Below are positions 49,571 to 59,767 of a stretch of DNA of 64,000 nucleotides, in pieces. The position numbers were made by a program, and so were the translations under genes. This DNA is from Hetaerina americana. Its lineage: Eukaryota > Arthropoda > Insecta > Odonata > Calopterygidae. The stretch lies in the NCBI GenBank assembly GCA_022747635.1, contig JAKTNV010000024.1, positions 1,984,001 through 2,048,000 of the forward strand. The letters run 5' to 3'. How positions within the stretch are numbered: the stretch's first letter is position 1; every line of letters starts with the position of its first letter. The notes below the pieces were generated by a model. That model was given only the letters and a program-made list of their open reading frames with translations, did not search any database and had not been told where the DNA came from.

Positions 49571-50927
49571 TGTGTTGTTGCCTTGCTTTTAAAAATTTAT
49601 ATTTTTGAGGGTTCCACAACTCCAGGCTGATTATAAATGGTCGGCTCATTAATACATGGGTCCTAAGCCAGGTCCACGATTTCAGGCTCTTTATCACATT
49701 CTTTAATTTAAAAAAAATCCAACCATTGGACATTTCCATGAATTTAACAATTAAATATTTTCTTGAATTATTTCTTATCACGAGATGTTCGGGTTGTCAC
49801 TTTTAAAGTGGGTGTAAAGTTTCATAACTCGGTGACTGATCACGAAGAAATTTGCTTGAGAGCTTCTCTTTATGCTGTATTTAGGTGTGGAGTTACGATA
49901 TGTGTTTGTCATACTGGCGAAAGCGTATAGATAAATAAATGACCATCTGGAGAAATATATTACCCCAGGGAATGGTAAAAAATGGTAATATTCGCGTATA
50001 AATGAAATATGCAATTTATTTATTTTTGGTTATTGCAAGATTTTCATTGTAAGTAATATGAGGTAATGCGCTTTAGAACTAGCGTCCAACTTTCCATATG
50101 CTCCCTTTCCCTTAAAAGTATAATCCGTTATTTACCGTGCGAGGCACTAATGTTTCACTCCCGGAAAGACACCGCGAGGATAAGACGGTTATATAAGATA
50201 ATATCATACTAATTATAATAAAAAACAATTTTTGGAATTGGTCTAAAATGATTGGATCTGAGATAAATACTAAAAAGTAATAACAGGCGGAAAAAGCAAC
50301 AAAATTGAAAGGATCCGAAAAGTTTTGTTTGTTTTTGGAATATACAACACAGATGGAAGTTTTAACGAATAATGCAATATAGATAATATTTATAAAATGC
50401 TTGTTTAATCCTTTCCTGATAACAAATTAAAGACCGAAAAATTAAAATTCAGGATTCCACTGAAAGGCATCAGCCTTTTTGTGTCAGTATTAATTACGTG
50501 CATGTTATTAGTGTCGTTGGATTCTGGTACTTTCATTTAAAATACGTATTATTATTATAAAGTTTATACTCAATGTTTACAGTTTTACTAAAATTATATG
50601 TAAGCGTTAAAACAAAATCTTTGAATCGGTAAGCTACTAGTTTCAATTTTCTTTCCTTTATATTTCACAACTTCTCTTACGACTTACATTTTTAGTCCTC
50701 TAATTATTCATCCAAATTATTAATGATTCAAGTACTGTGAGGCAATTAAAAAAGGAAGAACTCCTTCAATATAGACGTAATTCGCGAAATTTTGGAATTT
50801 GTGCTTGCGGAAAATACCTTGAAAGTCTGAAAACATAGGTTAATAATAATTTCAAAGCGTTTGTTTACTCATGACTCTATTATCAATAGGCTTGTATGTA
50901 TCTACACTTAATTTTCTCACAAAAGTA
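49571..50927. other. AT-rich non-coding sequence
   Basis: Nothing recognisable. Confidence 0.5.
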
Positions 50928-52260
50928 CTACCTTGATCAAAAAGTTCCCGGAATAACCACCGTGTGGCGCTCCCATCGTTCCGATTTGAGTTCTGTTTTT
51001 TTTGTTAAATTGGTACATCTGTTGTTGATATTCCCTTTAAATCTTAGTGTCATAACTTGACATTTGCAAAAGTTACGTAGCCAAGAGTACATCTATCTCT
51101 GTGTGTGTTGGCGATTTTTTACAATTTCAGAAATGGATTTAAATTTGCAACAACGAACTTGTATTAAATTTTGCGTAAAAAACGGATTTAGTGGCGCACG
51201 GACGTTGGAAATGTTGGAAAAGTGTTTCGGCAACGATTCTCTAAAAAAACGGTCGTTTACCAGTGGCACGAGCGGTTCAGAAGTGGTCGTGAGTCAATCG
51301 AAGATGATGAACGCAGTGGCAGACCATCGACATCGAAAGTCGGTGAAAAAATTGATAAAGTAAAAGAAATGTTGGTCAATAACCGCAAATTAACCATCAG
51401 AGAAATAGCGGAGGACTTGAACATTGCCTATGGATCCGCCCAAGACATTGTGGTTAATGATTTGGGTTTCCGTCGTGTAGCAGCAAAGTTGGTGCCAAAA
51501 GACCTCAATTTCATGCAAAAAAAGAGACCGTGTTGACGTCGCAAAAGACATGATTTGCGAGGCTGAATCCGATCCCACATTCATCAAAAGGATCATTACT
51601 GGAGACGAGACGTGGGTTTATGAGTACGACACGCAATCCAGACATCAGGCAAGTGAATGGCGTTCACCAAATGAGCCGAGACCAAAAAAACCACGTCGTT
51701 TTCAGTCAAAAAAGAAGGCAATGCTGACGGTTTTCATGGATTACAACGGTGTAGTGCATCATGAATTTTTGCCAGAAGGCCAGACAGTAAACAAAGAGTA
51801 TTATTTGGGCGTTATGAGACGTTTGCGTGAAGCAATTCGCCGAAAGAGACCAGAAATGTGGGCAGAAAACTCGTGGATTTTGCACCATGATAACGCACCA
51901 TCGCACAGTGCTATCATTATTCGTAATTTTTTGACGAAAAATGCAACAAATACCATCCAACAGCCACCGAATTCACCTGATTTAGCTCCCTGTGACTTCT
52001 TTCTGTTCAATCGAGTTAAAAAAACCATTACGGGGAACGCGTTTTAGCAGCCGAGAGGAAGTAATGGAAAAATCGCAGGAAGCACTGATGGACATACCGA
52101 AAACCGAATATAAAAAATGTTTCGAGGATTGGATCAAGCGCTGGCATAAGTGTGTTGCAGTCGATGGGGATTACTTTGAAGGGGACAATATAGATTTAGA
52201 TGAATAAACTTGTATTTTTAATTTTCTGAATAAATTTCGGGAAATTTTTGATCAAGGTAG
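50928..52260 (+). mobile_element. Full-length mariner transposon
   Basis: The 1333-bp element has terminal inverted repeats beginning CTACCTTGATCAAAAA at both ends, about 25 of 27 positions matching, and TA target duplications at 50926-50927 and 52261-52262. The length is that of an intact mariner. The transposase reading region spans most of the interior (next entry). Well-preserved ends and few lesions point to a young copy. Confidence 0.95.
51133..52207 (+). pseudogene. Mariner transposase (D,D34D) with three frame breaks
   Basis: Starts MDLNLQQRTCIKFCVKNGF, an N-terminal helix-turn-helix, at 51133. Continues through YQWHERFRSG and DDERSGRPST, then the second helix-turn-helix (KLTIREIAEDLNI). 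The catalytic part holds TGDETW (first Asp), HHDNAPSHSA (second Asp) and SPDLAPCDFFLF, where the third Asp comes exactly 34 residues after the second. The C-terminus KRWHKCVAVDGDYFEGDN ends at TGA/TAA-type termination near 52207. Frame changes occur at A7 runs at 51243-51249, 51517-51523 and 52018-52024. No other stop interrupts it. The breaks may be natural slippage or base-calling errors, so I mark it as a pseudogene provisionally. The full length would be the family's usual 340-350 residues. Confidence 0.9.
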
Positions 52261-52262
52261 TA

Positions 52263-53129
52263 TTTATAACGTTTCTTTTCTATTTGAATTTTTTTAATTG
52301 CTAAATGGTCGTGAAAGAAAAATGGCGTCCGGGATTTCATTTAGATTGGAAGTTATATATTCTTTGACCACTCTATCTGTTATACACAAAGTGACTAGTT
52401 ATTTGTTATCTTAAGATCAATCTTTACCTTACTTTCTCTTAATCCAATAGTAATGAATTCCTAGTCTATCAGCCATTTTATAGTAAAAGTGTACACAACG
52501 TCGTTTAAATTGAAACTTTTTAGTGGAAACAAACCCAAATCATGCATATTTTCCTTACACAGTGGCACAAATAAAACAGAATTTTGTGCACATTGACCCC
52601 GAATTTGATAGAGACATTTTTTGATGATGCAGTTGGCTTTATCTTTTCTATAATGGGAAATACTGAAAACTTAAATCAAGAAACTAAATTAGAGAAATGT
52701 TGTGGTGTTAGGAAAGAATGAAATAATGCTCTCTATCTGAAGTAATGTTGGTCAACAAGTACTGTTAAATATAAAAAAATAAATAAGTGCAACTGATGCT
52801 GTACTAGTTTACTCTAACAAATATCCGAATTTTGATTTTTTCCGAGTTTAGTCATAAATGCTTTTCTCGCCAAATTTTTTTCCATTTCCTATCCCATCAA
52901 AACTGACGGTTATAACTGCTGCATCCAGCCGCTTCAGTGGTAATGGAGTGCGGCGTAATAATAATCAGTTCGACGCAGAGAGTGAGCCAAACTTAATTGC
53001 TAGTGCCAACGCGAAATGAGAAAAAATATCCGCCGAGTTCGCATTCCCATTTACTTTTCGAAACGTACGTCTTCTGAAAGTCTTTGCTTTCATTACACTC
53101 TGTTTCCCATACCGTTCTTCAGCATCAGA
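52263..53129. other. AT-rich non-coding sequence
   Basis: Nothing recognisable. Confidence 0.5.
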
Positions 53130-53560
53130 ATTCCCCGAACCTTTCATCCATTCCCTCTTAATTCCATCCGTCCCTCCAATGCTCTCTCATTCGCTTTCCC
53201 TTTCTCCTCATCATTCCTCCTTCTACTCCAGTAAGGCTCAAACTCTCTCATCCTCCTTTCCGTGGCTTTGGGATTATATCGCGATTCCATTTGCGTCAGT
53301 GGTTCAAGGACTTGGCCCCATCTTATTTCCACATCCCTCTTACCCCTTTCACTTCCAGCATCGCTTCATTTCCCTTCATTTTCGATCCTACCTATTCCAC
53401 CTTTCTTTGCTCATATCCTCCGCCATAACATCATTTGGCTTGTCTAATTTCCTTCCTCAACATTCTCTCTCTTGCTCCACTATTTTCCTTTCGAATCCTC
53501 TTAGAACGTTTCGAATATCCGTCGGCTATTTATTCGTTCGACTCACCTCGTTCACAATTT
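53130..53560. other. Pyrimidine-rich island
   Basis: The plus strand is C+T rich for about 400 bp. This opens a 195-residue frame at 53179-53766 that is Ser/Phe/Leu/Pro rich. I find no domain or signal of coding selection and read it as a consequence of composition. Confidence 0.3.
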
Positions 53561-55208
53561 CAACGCAAATTCAATGTTTCCCCAGCGATGAACGTTCGTT
53601 TGTACTGTTGAAAAGACAATGTACAAATTTAGCCAAACACCACGATTTTTTTGCTGGGGGGGAATTGTACTTGCATGGTGAAACTCGCGCACCCCCGCGA
53701 TCACACGCAATGTGCTCACACGGCAAGGAGAACGTTGACACTCCATTCCTTTCAGGCCTGGTTTGATATTACACGCAGGCTTCTACGTTATCCCTTGAAA
53801 GCCAATATAGGGTTGTGTGATGTGGTATACTAGGTCACCCGCCATTTTAAATTAGTGTGATAATTGGCCTTCCGTACATTTTTATTTCCGGTATTTCCAA
53901 ATAGTGATATTGTCTACCGTAGTCCTTCCCAATCATGCTAGGAGAACAAAATTCTTTTTAGCACTCTGTCGTAGTTCTCTCGCCTACCCATGTAATGTGA
54001 GGCTAAAATTACTATCTCGGTGTCGGTTTTTAACTCGCATGATTGATATTCATTAAATACGTTGTTACTCGTGTAAACTTTTAGCCTCCAGTGGCTCCTA
54101 ATACGGGGTATCCAATAACAATGTGATGCTTACATTTTCGTAAGATGATCGTCCATAACGACTCTTCTCAAAACTGCTGCAAAATTCATTCATCAATTAC
54201 GAAGATGCAAAACCACAAACACCATTCAACTACACACGTGAGAGAAGGAAGGTTTTCATTCTCCAGTTCTTTTATACGTGATTCCATTACTAAGTAAAAA
54301 TCATCAATCTTTGTACCTATAGTTACATTCTGGCTATATTTGAGGCTATTTTCACGCAACCTATGGGAAGGATTTATCACTTTCAAGGAAATGGACGTCG
54401 ACGCTCGACGTCGTTGGAGTTGTGGATTGGTGGTGATTAGTTTCCTGGAATGTCTTTTCCAAAATAATCTGGCTAGAGGGAATGAAAATTGATTATAATT
54501 GTTGTCAATCAATCATTCTTCCCTCAAATTACAACAGAAGGTGAGACATAAGCTTAGATAGTTCTCAGTGACTTGTTTGGTTTGGTTGGTATGGTATTTC
54601 ATCAGAATTCTTCATCTATCGAACTCTAGTGTCTCTAAATCAGGCACTTGGTTTGTTTGTGGAATAGTCACATAAAATACCTTAATATTGTTTATACTAG
54701 CGTTATGAGAGGCGCTCGGAGATTTAGTTTTTTCAAATAGAAGCAGTCGGTCAATTCGGGTGGGTGAAAGAGAAATCAGATGGCAATTTTTCAACTCACT
54801 AAAATTCAAACTGAGCCATTTCCTGACAGGATATATTGCTTCAATAAAAAGAGAAAATTAACCCCTCTGATTACCGCCAATGATAATTGCCAAACATTAA
54901 TTATTGAAACTTTTTGTAATTGATATTTTAAGTTTCAAAAAAATTCAAAATGATGTTGTGAACGTTAGTAAATTACATATAGAGAAGTTCTATAGTGAAA
55001 ACAAACGGATATTATGCACATTTCACCAAAAAATTCGTACATGTACAATATAGTCAGTCATAAAGGTGCAAATTAGCCTCGAAATTGATGTTGAAATATT
55101 TTCATGGTGCAGTAGGATATTAAGAATTGGGTATAAAGAATACTTACGCCGTGCATGGCGAAATTTCTCCTTCCACCCGCAACAAGAAAGTACAGCTATT
55201 TTTACTTT
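53561..55208. other. AT-rich non-coding sequence
   Basis: Nothing recognisable. Confidence 0.5.
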
Positions 55209-55574
55209 TACATGCATGGTTTGCAATAAAATTTTCGGGAAATGTTTTGGAACAATAGATTAATTTCAGATATTGCTTCAATGCCTCAAAATTCATCAAA
55301 GTACATCCCCAATGTAGATGTAGAAATACCTTAGTATGATCGAGAAGTGGTGCCTTAGGTGGAAGCTAAAATCAAATTTGAATGAATTTGTTTCGATATA
55401 TTTTGATTTTTATTTTTCGAGTAGGAGGACTTCACTCGAAAACATTGACGCCATAAAGGAAAACAACATGACTAACGTAGAATTGGTAAAAAAATTTAAT
55501 TTTACGATAACTAAGGACAGCTACGGAGGATTTTAAAGAAATATTACAGGCCCCGAGTTATTATGGTCGATCAG

Positions 55575-55905
55575 ATCACATCATGGGATTCGGGATGAGC
55601 GGTGGTTAGCGTAATGGGCTCCCACCTAGAGGGTCCGGGCTCGAATCATTATCAGTGTTATCCCGATCCCTATTTGAGGTGCTTTGTGGAGAGCACTTTG
55701 AGTGACAAAACCGTCCGTCGGATGGGACGGTAAATTGGGTGTGACCCCTTGGAGCCTTCCGTTATTAGAGTAGGCTAATAACGACGCCGGGTTTCTCTCC
55801 AGCCTTCCTCCTCTCATCCATTCCTAATGACGCAAATGGCCCCAGCTGTAGGTTGCCTCCCCTTACGCTACTGCTACTACGTAAAATCAGGATAATAGAG
55901 CGAAT
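55575..55905 (+). mobile_element. SINE-like element with GTCGGATGGGACGGTAAA box
   Basis: The left end resembles a tRNA head, with GGTGGTTAGCGTAATGGG as A-box region and GGGCTCGAATC as B-box region. The central GTCCGTCGGATGGGACGGTA is a box I recognise from many invertebrate SINE and LINE-tail repeats. The 3' end has short CTA repeats (CTACTGCTACTA). Boundaries are approximate. Confidence 0.6.
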
Positions 55906-55955
55906 TGATTTATAAGTCGTTTTTCCCTCGAACCATTTGAGCTCAAAATATATAT

Positions 55956-56230
55956 ATGGCGGCAATCTCGAAGGCATATATTTTTTCGACACCCTGCTTG
56001 TTATTTTATTTAATAGTAATCTTAGTGCGGAGAGAACAAGCGAGGCTTAGACTTTTAGAAAGGTTCAGAACAAACGAGTTTAACTATGACACTGAAGGAA
56101 TTATAATGGCCCCACACTACTTAAGTAGATCAGACCACAAAGATAAAATAAGGGAGATAGATTCCAGGACAGATAGGTACAAATACTCATTCTTTCCCCG
56201 AACAATCAGAAATCATAATAGTAAGAAACC
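55956..56230 (+). pseudogene. LINE reverse transcriptase C-terminal fragment
   Basis: The frame includes REQARLRLLERFR, HYLSRSDHKDKIREI and SRTDRYKYSFFPRTIRNHN. The last resembles the conserved C-terminus of CR1/L2/jockey-type elements (arginine-rich, then SFFPRTI-WN). The usual Trp before Asn is His here. No catalytic RT motif is present, so this is a 5'-truncated end. The 3' UTR continues beyond the mariner insertion to about 57094. Confidence 0.7.
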
Positions 56231-56326
56231 GAAGTCACTTTAGAAATATTAAAAACATTGAATTTACAAGTCGGAGCAAAGTTAAACACTGCAAAGCTGT
56301 TAGGTATACTTTCAGGTGCATGTGTA

Positions 56327-56887
56327 CAGGGTTCCTCCGGAAAATAAGTGTACTGATTTTTTTGTCTTTTTTGACAAAAGGGGAGTCGTCCACTACGAAT
56401 TTGTACCTGAACGACAAACTGTAAATGCTGCATTTTACGTCCAAGTGCTCGACAGGCTTCGAAAACGAGTCGCCCGCGTCCGGCCAGCGATCAAAAACAT
56501 CTGGCGGCTCCATCACGACAATGCGTCGTCTCACACCGCGCTTGTCGTGTCGGACTTCTTGGCCAAGCACGGCGTGGCAACGCTGCCGCACCCGCCCTAC
56601 AGCCCGGACTTGGCACCACCGGACTTCTTTCTGTTCCCGAAGATAAAGAGGAGTTTGAAAAGAACGCGATACGGGACTTGGGATGCCGTCAAAGAGGCCG
56701 TGACGACGTGTCTTCGAGAGGTTCCCGATGATGCCTTCGCGGGAGCGTTCCAGGAATGGGAACGCCGCTGGAACAAGTGTATCGACTCACAAGGGTCCTA
56801 TTTTGAGGAATATTAGCTTAAGATATGTGAAAGTGTAATAAATTTTTTTTCCTGAGCTCAGTACACTTATTTTCCGGACGAACCCTG
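56327..56887 (+). mobile_element. 0.56-kb GC-rich mariner deletion derivative
   Basis: The left end CAGGGTTCCTCCGGAAAATA and the complement of the right end differ at one base over 20. TA flanks both sides (56325-56326, 56888-56889). The inside encodes only the second half of a transposase. The element interrupts the LINE fragment, so it is the youngest layer of the nest. Confidence 0.95.
56355..56816 (+). pseudogene. Mariner transposase C-terminal half
   Basis: An open frame runs from the left TIR region to TAG at 56814-56816. It reads FDKRGVVHYEFVPERQTVN, then LHHDNASSHTA (second Asp), HPPYSPDLAPPDFFLFPKIK (third Asp, 34 residues later) and the C-terminus WERRWNKCIDSQGSYFEEY. The N-terminal DNA-binding region and the TGDETW block are missing. 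Codons are G/C rich at third positions, unlike the AT-rich surroundings and the other mariners here. This suggests a different family of origin, possibly acquired horizontally. Confidence 0.9.
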
Positions 56888-57094
56888 TATGTTAGTTAGT
56901 AGTTTGAGTGTTTGAATGTGTGTGGGGTGTAAGTGTTCTTGCATGAATGTATGCCATGTTATTTTTGTAGATGTATGATTTTGTGGTTCTTGCATGCGGT
57001 TTTTTTTCTTTTCTAAATTACGGGTTGTGTCCTAACACCCCCCGCCACACCCCCTTGCGGCGGATTGCGGGGTATTAAGTAAATGTAGATGTAG
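56888..57094 (+). other. LINE 3' untranslated tail
   Basis: A TG-rich stretch is followed by a C-rich CCCCCCGCC and a GGCGGATTGCGGGGTATT hairpin-like segment. It ends in ATGTAGATGTAG units, the kind of microsatellite tail many non-LTR elements carry. The segment continues the LINE fragment that precedes the mariner at 56327. Confidence 0.6.
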
Positions 57095-57095
57095 A

Positions 57096-57487
57096 TCCAT
57101 TGAGCGTCGTCACACTTTCGCCAGCGGCTTTTCCAAGACTCGAAGGATCCCTGGTAGGCGGATTCCGGAAGGCAAGCTTTTTTGACGGTACTTAAGGTCC
57201 CAGGATGGTGCCCTTTGAGGGAGGATTTCCCTTTTCGGAATAGTAAATAGTCTGTTGTTGCCATATAGGGATGGTAAGTAGGCTAGGGAATCGTTGCGAT
57301 GCCATTGCAGGTCTTCGCAAGCCGACACTCGACTCTGCTTTTGGTTCGTCAAGACCTTCGGGACGAGTTTAGTGTAGATATTTTGCATCGCCAAGTTTTC
57401 AGTAATAATGGTGTGCACGTTCATCTTATCAATGCTAATACGATCTGCAATTATGTTCACTCTGAACTGACGATCTGAATCCAGCAC
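57096..57487 (-). pseudogene. Mariner transposase remnant, second copy of the derivative
   Basis: Reads LDSDRQFRVNIIADRISIDK, then NLAMQNIYTKLVPKVLTNQK, then crosses the same deletion junction seen at 48.5 kb. It shifts frame into the C-terminal third (57013-57264 frame: YLLFRKGKSSLKGHHPG, ESAYQGSFESWKSRWRKC). All three catalytic blocks are damaged or missing. Confidence 0.8.
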
Positions 57488-57541
57488 TTAATGCACACGT
57501 TATGAAAAATTGTTACCGATAATTTTTATACAGACCATGTA

Positions 57542-58899
57542 AGATTTCGTATTGAAGATCAATCGACTGGGTTCTGGAGATGTATTCCCCATAGCCGATA
57601 ATCCCAATGCTGTAGCATATGTTTGGTACTACAGATATTTTAATGAGAAAACCATCGAATCTTGGGCCCCAGTGATGAATCATTGAATCTGTACATAATA
57701 CTTCTCTAGATTCAATGTCGAATTACTGACTTCCAAATTTTATCACCTAGGTGAAACTGAGAAATATTTCAGTATGCCCATTATTAGTCAAGTCAAATGA
57801 TAATAAAAAAGACAAGGAACTGATGGATTAAATGTTATGCTACACGAAACGAAAAACTATAATACTCTTAATGTTTCGTTAAACATTCCTTATGCAGCTA
57901 CTACCATAAACGATTTACGGCCCCATCAAATTCCAATGACTTCATAAAATGGTGAGATATATTTACTTCCTGAATTCGAAGTGGGACGAAAATTTAAAAA
58001 GTAAAATGCTACCCGGCTCACGATAATTAAAGTTCATTATAAAACTTTCTTAAATTTCAAGGTCTATCTTTTTTTAAATTTATATGAGTAATAGCAAGCG
58101 GGTGAAAGTCCTAATTAGCAATTTGCGACAGATTTATTTTATAATTAGTCAATACAAAATTTCAAATTTTTGCTCACAAATTGTTCTCCAACTCTTTCCA
58201 AATAAGTGTCAAAAGGTTGAATCAAGAAATATGTTATGAATGAGGTCATACTTAGTTGTGACCATAATTCAATATCTCTAATGTCATTTAGTCAAAGATC
58301 ACAGTCTCCCAAATGGTCGTCATTTCATTATGTACTCTCATATACCTCAGGCTATAGGCGACATCATCTGGTACATGAGCCCTCATATACCTGATGATGT
58401 CGCTTATGCATCAACACTGGTAGTATTACAAACAAGTTTTTTGTATGAATAAATACCAAGTTTATTTATGAGTAATCATGAATTTTCACAAGGTAGAGCC
58501 TCAAACCATCGCATTCATATTTAAATATAATTGAAATAAGTAATTCACAAATTTGACGGAGTAAAGTTCTGCGAATACAGGCTATTTTTTTTATGTAACC
58601 AGATTTTCTCCGTTGAACTGACAAAAATTTTCCAAATTAGCGACATACCAAACTCGACCAAAGAGTTTAAGAGTTACTCAAGGAACGCCGTCAGGTACAC
58701 GGAAATGAAGGAACTGAGAAACCATAGTGGGTAGAATCAAAGGAAATGAGACGGAGTGGAGTTAATCAGATTTTTTCTAGAAATGAGAAAATGGAGAAAC
58801 GGGAATGGTTCAAGCGTTTTCGGGAAAGTAGGTCATAGCCGAGACTGGAAAAAATAAAAGTGGGAGAAGCTAGGAAAAAAATATATATAACTCACGGGT
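57542..58899. other. AT-rich non-coding sequence with a small hairpin
   Basis: No gene recognised. CTCATATACCT occurs twice (58337-58347 and 58382-58392), and 11-bp inverted arms lie at 58358-58368 and 58393-58403. Confidence 0.5.
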
Positions 58900-59210
58900 G
58901 CTGTTAAGTGAAATCAAAGGTCTTCCCGATGAATTGTGCGAACGGAGGAGGTAGGTCTTGGTTCGGGTGGCTTACAGGTAAGAGAGGTAAGAGAGCCCAA
59001 GGCGGGGGAGAATGGGGAAGTAGAATAGACAGTTGGTTGGTGGGATGGTCAGGGGGCCTCCTTTTGTTTGCACTCCGCGAATGGGGGCTTGGAAGGTTAA
59101 TGATTAGTCGGATTATGACTTTCCGTGGGGAAAGAAGCGAGGGTTATGAGCGAAAGAAAGAGGAACAAGCCTAGGGAAAGTGGGAAGGCTATAATGAGGT
59201 AAGTAGAGGC
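58900..59210. other. Purine-rich GC island
   Basis: A G+A-rich plus strand. The 88-residue frame at 58908-59174 is Gly/Arg/Trp rich without a motif. Confidence 0.3.
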
Positions 59211-59767
59211 CCTTCCATTAGGATAGGAAGAGATTTTATAGAGATATTTTTTCAAGCAAGGGTGTGAAATAGAATGAAAAATCCGTGTCGGCGTAGAAAA
59301 ATAAGTCTTTTTCTGTCCCACCGAAGTGAAAAGGGGGTTAAAAATGTTCGTCGAGAATTAAGTCATTTTTTTCCGGGACACAACAAAAAAATAACTCCCG
59401 CCCATAATAGCCAATTTACAGAAGTACACTTCTCTAGAACAGAGAAAAGAAAGGAAATCGATTGGCCGGCTGTAGAAATAAAATTGATCGACTGCTTTCA
59501 CATCGCAGGGCTGGGCGTGTTTCTTTTTTTGTCTTCTGCGCACCTAAATCCAATGAAGCGATTTCCCTGCGAAATTGCTTTGGAAATATTTCCAAAGTAA
59601 CAACTAATATGGAGAAAACATCTCATCTAGGTGAACTCATATTTTGCACTTCGTGGTTATTACTACTTGGCTGTATCCATTGAAATGCTTTTTTTCTGCC
59701 AAAACAAACAGTCTATTTAAATAGACTTTATTTTTATTAGACGTATTATTCTCGATTCGGCGATATT
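59211..59767. other. AT-rich non-coding sequence
   Basis: Nothing recognisable. Confidence 0.5.

Larger units (their letters stand above)
55309..57094 (+). mobile_element. Composite retroelement insertion inside the mariner
   Basis: The inserted block begins and ends with the 14-base AATGTAGATGTAGA (55311-55324 and 57082-57095). ATCC occurs at both junctions as a possible short target duplication. It holds, left to right, unassigned AT-rich sequence, a SINE-like unit, a LINE 3' fragment, and a mariner inserted in that fragment. Confidence 0.6.
55211..57539 (-). mobile_element. Mariner deletion derivative split by a nested insertion
   Basis: The left piece (55211-55308) matches the left end of the 48.2-kb element (ATGCATGGTTTG, then ATGCCTCAAAATT). 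The right piece (57095-57539) matches the remainder, starting at the sequence that follows in the intact copy and ending in TATACAGACCATG. TA dinucleotides flank both outer ends (55209-55210, 57540-57541). Removing the 1.8-kb insertion leaves about 0.54 kb, the size of the 48.2-kb copy. The internal transposase junction is the same in both copies. Confidence 0.8.

Noticed and set aside
49308..49781. 157-residue minus-strand frame
   Set aside because: It is the complement of a purine-rich island, Pro/Leu/His rich, with no family similarity that I recognise.
53179..53766. 195-residue plus-strand frame
   Set aside because: It results from a C+T-rich strand. The Ser/Phe/Leu-rich peptide has no motif, and the frame extends past the island without a recognisable end domain.
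55211..55308. Independent solo mariner end
   Set aside because: It continues logically into the piece at 57095-57539, which matches the remainder of the 48.2-kb copy, and TA flanks fit the pair. One split element is simpler.
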